Assembly: GCA_019912965.1 (NCBI GenBank) | Contig: JAIOHM010000027.1 | Coordinates: 1 to 43,056 of the forward strand | From: Anaerolineae bacterium | GTDB taxonomy: Bacteria > Chloroflexota > Anaerolineae > Aggregatilineales > Phototrophicaceae | Direction: 5' to 3' | DNA: 43,056 nucleotides | Part shown: positions 33,649 through 40,000 of the stretch, piece by piece | Position numbering within the stretch: position 1 is the first letter of the stretch | How the letters are laid out: every line of letters begins with the position of its first letter | The notes under the pieces: generated by a model | The model's database searches: none | What the model was told of the DNA's origin: nothing | What the model saw: only the letters and a program-made list of their open reading frames with translations | Position numbers and translations under genes: made by a program

Positions 33649-35067
33649 CTACCCCTTCGTGATGCGCTCTGCACCGCCGAGATACGAGCGGAGTGCTGTT
33701 GGAATGACGATGCTGCCATCGGCCTGCTGATAGTTTTCGAGGATGGCAATCACCACGCGCGGAGTCGCCAGGCCTGAACCGTTCAGCGTATGCACAAACT
33801 GTGCTTTTTTACCCTCCGCTGGACGATATTTCACATTCGCCCGCCGTGCCTGGAACGCCTCGGTGTTGCTGCATGAGCTGACTTCCAGCCACTCTTTTGA
33901 ACCCGGTGACCAGATTTCAATATCGTATTTCTTAGTGGCGCTGAAGCCCAAATCACCCGTCACAATTTCCAGACGGCGGAAAGGCAGTTCCAGCGTTCGG
34001 CAAATATCTGAAGCGGCTTCGGTCAGCGATTCGAGTTCGGCATAGCTGGTTTCCGGCGTGGTGAATTTATACATCTCCACCTTCTCGAACTGATGCACAC
34101 GCTTGATGCCGCGCACATCCCGTCCGGCGCTCATCTTCTCGCGGCGGAAGCACGGTGTATGCGCCACGTAGTACAGCGGAAGCTGTGCCTCATCCAGAAT
34201 TTCGTCGCGGTGCATATTGGTGATGGCGACTTCGGCGGTGGGCAGCATGTAAACATCCGCATCGGGGTCGAAGTACACTACGTCCTTGAATTTAGGAAAC
34301 TGCCCCGCCCCATACATCATTTGTTCCTGAACGAAATAGGGAACATACAGTTCAGTGAAACCCTTTTCGCGCGCCTTATCCAAAAACAGGCTGATGAGTG
34401 CCCGCTGCAACCGTGCGCCCCAGCCCTTCAGGATGTATGCCCGTGAACCTGAGAGTTTGACACCGCGTTCAAAGTCGATGATGTCTAACTCCGTGCCGAT
34501 TTCCCAATGGGGTTTCGGATCGAAATCAAATGCGCGGATTTCGCCTTCCTGCGGCCACGGGATATTGTGTTCTTCGCTGTCGAATACCGGGACGCTCTCA
34601 TGTGGCAGATTCGGAATCCACAGCATGTTTTCTTCAAACTGTACGTCAACATTTTTAACATGATCGTTGATGGCTTCCACGCGGTCGCCCATGCTCTTGA
34701 GCGCGGTCATCAGGTCAGCCATTGCGATGTCGGCGTCTACCGTTGTGAGGCCCGTTACCTTTTCTATGCCGTCCATAATCTGTACCGCGCCGTTGTAATC
34801 ACCGCGATCAATGGCTTCGGTCACCCGCAGCGCCAGCGTCCCGCGCATCACGGCATCCATGCTTTTATCGCCGCGCAGCTTGCCCATGCTTTTGTTCAGC
34901 TTGTTGCGTGCCGCCTGAATCTGTTCGCCTTCCGTCAGCAGTGCCCGCCGCTGTTTATCCAGTTCCAGAATGGCGTCGATCCGTGCTAACGCCGCCGGAT
35001 CGTTCAGCTTACCGATTTGTTCCTTCACCCATTCCGGTTTTTCCCGGATGAGGTTAATGTCGATCAT
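33649..35067 (-). CDS. serS: Serine--tRNA ligase with extended tRNA-binding arm
   Basis: The 472-residue protein is a class II synthetase that charges tRNA-Ser and tRNA-Sec. It starts MIDINLIREKPEWVKEQI and has the N-terminal coiled-coil arm. IPNLPHESVP marks the start of the catalytic core. Motif 2 is FRREKMSAGRDVRGIKRVHQFEKVE and motif 3 is GLATPRVVIAILENYQ with VIPTALRSYLGG. Typical bacterial SerRS has about 425 residues. The surplus sits in the arm (residues 65-125, including RVTEAIDRGDYNGAVQIMDG), which normally grips the long variable loop of tRNA-Ser. GGAG and AAGGA ribosome sites precede the ATG. The 56-residue membrane protein lies 81 nt upstream on the same strand. I see no T-box leader. 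Confidence 0.96.
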   Translation of the reverse strand: MIDINLIREKPEWVKEQIGKLNDPAALARIDAILELDKQRRALLTEGEQIQAARNKLNKSMGKLRGDKSMDAVMRGTLALRVTEAIDRGDYNGAVQIMDGIEKVTGLTTVDADIAMADLMTALKSMGDRVEAINDHVKNVDVQFEENMLWIPNLPHESVPVFDSEEHNIPWPQEGEIRAFDFDPKPHWEIGTELDIIDFERGVKLSGSRAYILKGWGARLQRALISLFLDKAREKGFTELYVPYFVQEQMMYGAGQFPKFKDVVYFDPDADVYMLPTAEVAITNMHRDEILDEAQLPLYYVAHTPCFRREKMSAGRDVRGIKRVHQFEKVEMYKFTTPETSYAELESLTEAASDICRTLELPFRRLEIVTGDLGFSATKKYDIEIWSPGSKEWLEVSSCSNTEAFQARRANVKYRPAEGKKAQFVHTLNGSGLATPRVVIAILENYQQADGSIVIPTALRSYLGGAERITKG

Positions 35068-35148
35068 GATCCTTCATCTCCCGTAAGTTAGGTATGAGGC
35101 ACGCGGTATAAGTAGAATGCAGATTGCTTATACCCTGTGCATCGTTGC

Positions 35149-35319
35149 TTATTGTCGTGGTTTATGCGGGTCAGTATCGTCCTTTGCCCATGCAGGGTCG
35201 TCATCTTCTGGCAGAGGGCGTGTCAAATCTGCCCGGATTCGCAGCCCTGCCGCGATCAGCCCAACGATGATGACCGCCATAATCAGCAGGTCGAATACTT
35301 CGCGCGTCATGAATTGCAT
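35149..35319 (-). CDS. Small single-pass membrane protein (56 residues)
   Basis: This frame begins MQFMTREVFDLLIMAVIIVG and ends PHKPRQ. It has one transmembrane helix (about residues 8-28) and an acidic, proline-containing cytoplasmic or external tail (LPEDDDPAWAKDDTDP). The family is unknown to me. Coding character (clean helix, polar tail, stop before serS) argues it is real, although no good ribosome site precedes either ATG (35319 or 35310). It lies just upstream of serS on the same strand, so the two may share a transcript. The antisense frames here have no such structure. Confidence 0.6.
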   Translation of the reverse strand: MQFMTREVFDLLIMAVIIVGLIAAGLRIRADLTRPLPEDDDPAWAKDDTDPHKPRQ

Positions 35320-35326
35320 GTAGCCA

Positions 35327-35410
35327 TCAGCTTTCAGCTTTCAGCCTTCAGCTAAATGCTGCTTCAGCAAGAGATTTGCTGACCGCTAACTGCTGATTGC
35401 TGACCGCTAT
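35327..35410. repeat. Two heptamer arrays (TCAGCTT and NYGCTRA families)
   Basis: First TCAGCTT, TCAGCTT, TCAGCCT, TCAGCTA (35327-35354). Then TTGCTGA, CCGCTAA, CTGCTGA, TTGCTGA, CCGCTAT (35376-35410). The second resembles the arrays at 17597, 30321 and 42855. Confidence 0.8.
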
Positions 35411-35417
35411 AAAATAA

Positions 35418-35447
35418 AAACGCCTGCCCTGAACCAGAGAGGCGTTG
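35418..35447 (-). terminator. Possible terminator after the kinase-like gene
   Basis: AACGCCT and AGGCGTT form a 7-bp stem with a 14-nt loop. On the minus strand it is followed by TTTATTTTA, about 40 nt beyond the kinase-like stop. Confidence 0.55.
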
Positions 35448-35488
35448 AACATCTGAAAAGAACCTCGAATGGCGGCGGGCGGGAATAC

Positions 35489-36664
35489 CTATGTACTGGC
35501 AGAACTAGAAGACGAGGAGTCGTCGCGCCAAAGCGGCAGCTTAAAGCTGAATGTCGTCCCCACGTTTTCTTCGCTCTCGAACCAGATTTTCCCGTTCATA
35601 GCCTCAATCTCGTGTTTACATAGATACAGGCTCAGGCCGTAACCGAATTCACCGATGATCTGCGGTTGTCGCCCACGTTCAAACAATCCAAACACACGCT
35701 CGAACTCTTTGGCGCGGATACCATAACCCTGATCGGTCACATCCACCTGCACACTCTGATTTTGCGCCGAAGCGTGCGACAGGATAATGATCGGTGTGGC
35801 CTTCATACTGTACATAATAGCATTCCGCAATACGTCATGCAAGATGTTCGTCAGGCGGGAAGGCGAGGCATGAACATACATGCCATCGGGGATGGTGGCG
35901 GTGATGCGGGCGCGGTAATCCTGTGCTTCGGTTTCCGGGTCAATCAGGTCGATTTCATCCAGCCCTTCCAGAAAATCTTCGATAAAATCGGCAAGATTGA
36001 TCTTCCGCCGTTCCGCGCGCACGATCTCGTTTAACTCACCCGTCCGCACCTGTTCGAGGCGCTGAAACAGGCTCATCAAGCGTTCGATGCGGTGCATGTG
36101 CGTCGAAATCAACTGCACGAATCCACCGATCCGGCGGCTGACCTGCTCAACCGATTCGTTGGCTTTGGGCACTTTTAGAGTCTGGGTTATGAGCGTGGTA
36201 TGGCCTTTAGTCGATCTGGCCGCATTTTCCACTTCGTCACGGAAGCGGTCGAGCAGTTCGCTCAAGGCCGTCCAATCCAGCGACTCGATGGTAATCATGG
36301 TGAAGACTTCGCCGCCTGTCCCATGCACTGCTGCCGCCCAACAGGTCACATACTCACCCGCGCGGTAGATATGAAAGCGTACCGGGCGTGCCGATTCCAG
36401 AGCCTTTTTGCGTGCGCTTTCTGCGGTATTATCTGCTCCCACCACTTTGGTGTTGAACAATGCCACCGCCGCTGACCACCCATTAGCCCGAATCAGCTTC
36501 AGATCAGTACCCAGAATAGTCCGCGCCGCAAGGTTATCCATCACCAGTCGATCTTCCTTGTCGAAGATCATCACACCTTGACCGAGGCCATCCAGTACCG
36601 ATTGATAATTAAGCTGCTTATCAAACACCATCGCGTTCGGTTTCTCGCTTCTCATATAAGGCAT
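35489..36664 (-). CDS. PAS-HATPase kinase-like sensor without a clear phospho-acceptor His
   Basis: The 391-residue soluble protein has a PAS-like N-terminal domain (about 18-125: VLDGLGQGVMIFDKEDRLVMDN). A helical dimerisation region follows at about 128-230, then a HATPase domain with N box DVLRNAIMYS, G1 VTDQGYGIR, F region VFGLFERGRQ and G2 GEFGYGLSLYLCKHEIE. The place of the HisKA box reads RFRDEVENAARSTKGHTTLI, with no H-E/D-x-R-x-P motif, so autophosphorylation on a standard histidine is doubtful. It may be a degenerate kinase, a phosphatase-type sensor, or use a non-standard histidine. A poly-Ser tail ends the protein. It lies 63 nt downstream of the EcsC-like gene, likely the same operon. 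Confidence 0.85.
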   Translation of the reverse strand: MPYMRSEKPNAMVFDKQLNYQSVLDGLGQGVMIFDKEDRLVMDNLAARTILGTDLKLIRANGWSAAVALFNTKVVGADNTAESARKKALESARPVRFHIYRAGEYVTCWAAAVHGTGGEVFTMITIESLDWTALSELLDRFRDEVENAARSTKGHTTLITQTLKVPKANESVEQVSRRIGGFVQLISTHMHRIERLMSLFQRLEQVRTGELNEIVRAERRKINLADFIEDFLEGLDEIDLIDPETEAQDYRARITATIPDGMYVHASPSRLTNILHDVLRNAIMYSMKATPIIILSHASAQNQSVQVDVTDQGYGIRAKEFERVFGLFERGRQPQIIGEFGYGLSLYLCKHEIEAMNGKIWFESEENVGTTFSFKLPLWRDDSSSSSSAST

Positions 36665-36727
36665 GGAGATACCATACCTGTTGGGGATGAGGTTTACAAA
36701 CGATTGTATCCGCTTTTGGGATTCGCG

Positions 36728-37366
36728 CTATGCGGAAGGAATCATCCCCAAGCGGCTTTTGTACCAGCGGGCGGCCAGATGCGATGTGCCACGCGCCAGC
36801 GCATAATTGACGGCGAAGCCAATGCCTAGCCCGATGAAGGGCACCAGCTTGGCAGCGGCTTTTTCCGCAATCATTACCAGCAGACGGCGGACGACCCGCT
36901 GCGAAACCTGCTGCGAACCCATCACCACCATATCATGCGCCGAGACACCGAAACGCAGCGACAATGCCTGATTCAAATCCAGCACATGCTGATTATCGCC
37001 TTTGCTGCCGTATGCCCACGCGATGAAATGCAGCGTTTCGGTTTGCAGGCGGGCGGTGGTAATCAGATCAATCGGCAGGCCGATGGGCAGCAGGGGTAAA
37101 CCGCCGACACTGGTGATCGCGCCGACGATTCCCGCACGTACCGCTTGCCGATGGATAATCCGGTTGACCAGTTCGTCATCCTTCAGGCCGGGGTTAGCGG
37201 CTTTCAAGCCTTCAAAACGGCGCAGCAGTTCGCCTTCTTCCGGTTGCAATAATTTTGCCCCACGATAAACCACCCACACCATCAGCCCGACCATCACCAG
37301 CGTCGGCAGCACACAGCACAGCAGCAGATACGGAACGAGGTTATTCAAATAGTCGTTGAGGTTCAT
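36728..37366 (-). CDS. EcsC-like membrane-associated protein
   Basis: The 212-residue protein has an N-terminal transmembrane helix (about 10-35, LVPYLLLCCVLPTLVMVGLMVWVV). The C-terminal half matches the EcsC pattern, with GGLPLLPIGLPIDLITTARLQ and the terminal AAKLVPFIGLGIGFAVNYALARG. EcsC-type proteins were first linked to the Ecs ABC exporter but occur widely without it; their molecular role is unsettled. There is no ABC gene here. The ATG at 37366 is chosen over a GTG three codons upstream because GGGTGA lies just before it. It is followed by the kinase-like gene, probably in one transcript. Confidence 0.75.
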   Translation of the reverse strand: MNLNDYLNNLVPYLLLCCVLPTLVMVGLMVWVVYRGAKLLQPEEGELLRRFEGLKAANPGLKDDELVNRIIHRQAVRAGIVGAITSVGGLPLLPIGLPIDLITTARLQTETLHFIAWAYGSKGDNQHVLDLNQALSLRFGVSAHDMVVMGSQQVSQRVVRRLLVMIAEKAAAKLVPFIGLGIGFAVNYALARGTSHLAARWYKSRLGMIPSA

Positions 37367-37491
37367 GTAAGTCACCCAGTCTATTGAAAAACAAAGCTGT
37401 CCGATAAATTCTGTAAGCCTATCCGGTTAAATATAACCTGATTTGCGCGTGTACAATAAACAATAGCATTCCGACGCCCCAAAGGATCGAC

Positions 37492-39081
37492 ATGGCAGAC
37501 AAACATCCTGATACTTCCCATCATCTTCCCGTTGTCATCATCGGCAGTGGCTTAGCCGGACTAACAGCCGCAGTCCATCTTGCCGAACGCGGAATCCCGC
37601 CGCTGGTGCTGGATGCCGATGCGCTGTGGCCGGGGGGCAGACTGGCGGGCGGCGACCCGGATACTTTCACCTACAATGGGCGCGAATGGGCGTTTTCATC
37701 TGAGCACAGCGTTCATGCCTTGTGGGGTGGGTACATGAATATGCGGGCGATGCTGGAACGCTTTGTGCCGCTGGAATTGCAGGATTCGACGGGCGAGGAA
37801 TGGATCAACCGTTGGGGGCGGCAGGTGCGGCGGGTGGAGGCGGGACGGATGGTGCGCTTTGGATGGCTGCCCGCGCCGTTTCATTATTTGACGCTGCTGT
37901 TCAGCGCCCGCTTCTGGACAACGATTACGCCGCTGGATTTTTTGTCCGTGCCGGGGTTTTTATTCAGTGTGCTTTGGACGGTTGGGCTTGATCCCATCCA
38001 TGAAGAAGTGGCGTTGGATGGCCTGATGATGCGTGAATATTTTCGAGGGTGGACGCCGAATTTGCGGGCGACCTTTACCGGATTGGGTGTCAATTTGTTG
38101 GCAGCCCCGGCAGAAGATATTACCTTAACCGGGTTCATCGCCGCGATTCGCTTTTACACCATGCTGCGCCGGGACTCATGGCAGATGGCCTTTTTCCCTG
38201 ATAATTCACACGACTGCCTGATTGAACCGCTGATCGCGCGGATTCGTTCAGCCGATGGCGAGGTGATGCACGGTGTAGAAGCCGTACAGCTTCAACACGA
38301 TGGTGATGGTTGGCGTATTCAGGTGGATATGCGGCAGCGCGGCATCAAATCCATTTATGCCCAACGGGTGATTGTGGCGACTCATGCGCCGGGAGCAGAA
38401 CGTTTATTGAAGGCGGGCGATACCGCGTCAGAGGCCGAAAAATTACGCTTTCCCGGCGCGGTGCGGAATGCAACGGTTCGCCTGTGGTTCAGCCAAGCGC
38501 CAGAGGGCGGCGCTCCATCCGGCATGTTGACGGGCGATTTTTTGCCGGATAATTTTTTCTGGTTGCACAAACTCTTTGACGAATTCCGCGTGTGGCATGA
38601 TGAAACGGGCGGCAGTGTAATCGAACTGCATTTGTATGCGCCCGATTCGGTGCTGGAACAGCCAGATAATGTGCTGCTGATCCGCTGTGTAGACGAAGTG
38701 CAGAAGGCATTCCCGGCAGTACGCGGCAGCTTTGTGAAAGGGGTTATCCGGCGCAACAGTCGGGTGCATACTGCATTCCGTGTGCCAACGCACGACAGCC
38801 TGCACCTGCAAACGCCGTGGGAAAATATTCTGGCCTGCGGCGACTGGATTGGTTACGACTCGCCTTCCTTCTGGATGGAACGGGCTGTCACGACCGGAAT
38901 CGCTGCCGCCAACACCGTTTTAACTGCACATGGGCTGGAAACCTATCCCATCTTACAGCCACCCGAACCCGAAGGTTTGGCGCGGGGGATGGCCTTTGTG
39001 GTGCGGATTTTCCGGCGAACGATTGGTCGTCTGCTATTGGGTGTGGCACGAATCCTGAATCGGCTTATACGCCGAGGGTAA
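37492..39081 (+). CDS. FAD-dependent amine oxidase/phytoene desaturase-like oxidoreductase
   Basis: The 529-residue flavoprotein has the N-terminal dinucleotide motif VVIIGSGLAGLTAAVHLAERG followed by LVLDADALWPGGRLAGG, as in the carotenoid desaturase/amine oxidase superfamily. The C-terminal FAD motif is ACGDWIGYDSPSFWMERAVTTGIAAANTV. Its middle part contains the substrate-binding sheet. A basic hydrophobic tail (IFRRTIGRLLLGVARILNRL) may touch the membrane. No carotenoid genes are nearby, so the substrate is unknown. AAAGGA lies 7 nt before the ATG. Its last 17 nt overlap the 3' end of surE on the opposite strand. Confidence 0.9.
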   Translation: MADKHPDTSHHLPVVIIGSGLAGLTAAVHLAERGIPPLVLDADALWPGGRLAGGDPDTFTYNGREWAFSSEHSVHALWGGYMNMRAMLERFVPLELQDSTGEEWINRWGRQVRRVEAGRMVRFGWLPAPFHYLTLLFSARFWTTITPLDFLSVPGFLFSVLWTVGLDPIHEEVALDGLMMREYFRGWTPNLRATFTGLGVNLLAAPAEDITLTGFIAAIRFYTMLRRDSWQMAFFPDNSHDCLIEPLIARIRSADGEVMHGVEAVQLQHDGDGWRIQVDMRQRGIKSIYAQRVIVATHAPGAERLLKAGDTASEAEKLRFPGAVRNATVRLWFSQAPEGGAPSGMLTGDFLPDNFFWLHKLFDEFRVWHDETGGSVIELHLYAPDSVLEQPDNVLLIRCVDEVQKAFPAVRGSFVKGVIRRNSRVHTAFRVPTHDSLHLQTPWENILACGDWIGYDSPSFWMERAVTTGIAAANTVLTAHGLETYPILQPPEPEGLARGMAFVVRIFRRTIGRLLLGVARILNRLIRRG

Positions 39082-39823
39082 TATCCCACGCCGCCAGATC
39101 AGCCAGAAAACGATGCGCCGTCAAATCCAGATGGATGGGCGTCAGGCTGGCATAGCCATTGTGGATTGCCCACAAATCTGTGCCTTCTTCGTCGGTCATG
39201 CCGCCGGGTTCCGGGCCAACAATCTGGCAAATATTTTCGACGCGGGTCATCTCATCAGCATAAATGCGTACACCCTGCCGTGTCAGCCGCAAACCTTTGA
39301 CTTCCCCATTGGGCACATTCAAATTGAGTACCGTCAGCGGCGGCCACTTTTTTTCCAGCACTTTCCGTACCACCGAAACGGCGATCTGCGCGGCGGCTTC
39401 ATAATCCTCAACCTTATCCGCATCCCGGTTGACCAGCGACACCGCCACCGCTGGCACACCTTGAATCGTGGCTTCCAACGCGGCTGTGACCGTGCCGCTG
39501 TAGGTGATGTCCTGCCCCATGTTGCCGCCCCGGTTGATGCCGGAAACCACAATGCGCGGCGGCCAATCGGTTATCAGACCGAGTGCGGCCAAAGCAATAC
39601 AATCAGCAGGTGAACCGCTTACGGCAATCGCGGGTGTGCCGTCAGCCAATTGTGTTTCGGCGATAGGAATATCTGTAAAGAGGGTCTTCTTGTGGCCGCT
39701 GGCGCTCTGGTTGCGGGAAGGCGCAATCACCTGTACCGTGCCAAAAACGCGCATAGCCGTCGCCAGCGCCAGAACACCAGAAGCCTGTACCCCATCATCA
39801 TTTGTTACCAGAATGTCGGGCAT
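39065..39823 (-). CDS. surE: 5'/3'-nucleotidase SurE
   Basis: The 252-residue protein has the full SurE signature: ILVTNDDGVQASG at the N-terminus (metal Asp-Asp), VIAPSRNQSASGHKKT (the Ser and Asn metal ligands), SGSPADCIALA, and VVSGINRGGNMGQDITYSGTVTAALE. It dephosphorylates nucleoside monophosphates with Mn or Mg and helps survival in stationary phase. The length is normal. It overlaps the convergent oxidoreductase by 17 nt and is divergent from TIR-NACHT gene 2. Confidence 0.96.
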   Translation of the reverse strand: MPDILVTNDDGVQASGVLALATAMRVFGTVQVIAPSRNQSASGHKKTLFTDIPIAETQLADGTPAIAVSGSPADCIALAALGLITDWPPRIVVSGINRGGNMGQDITYSGTVTAALEATIQGVPAVAVSLVNRDADKVEDYEAAAQIAVSVVRKVLEKKWPPLTVLNLNVPNGEVKGLRLTRQGVRIYADEMTRVENICQIVGPEPGGMTDEEGTDLWAIHNGYASLTPIHLDLTAHRFLADLAAWDITLGV

Positions 39824-39872
39824 TATGTTGCTCTCAGTTTTGCGTCAAATGGATTTTGCCAATAGGCATCTT

Positions 39873-39935
39873 AAACGACTTCAGCCGGAATTGAATAGTG
39901 CCAAAACCAATCGTTCATATAAGCGTAAGTCGTTT
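39873..39935. promoter_or_regulatory. Inverted repeat upstream of TIR-NACHT gene 2
   Basis: AAACGACTT (39873-39881) and AAGTCGTTT (39927-39935) form a perfect 9-bp dyad with 45 nt between arms, in the divergent gap between surE and TIR-NACHT 2. It may be a regulator site or looped operator; a chance match is possible. Confidence 0.35.
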
Positions 39936-40000
39936 GGCAGCACGCGGAAATATTGACTATGATTGAATACAGCTAAGAACGCATAATCGTGGAGAACGCG

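Noticed and set aside
35068..35148. T-box riboswitch ahead of serS
   Set aside because: The 81-nt gap is too short and shows no specifier stem, T-box sequence or terminator/antiterminator pair.
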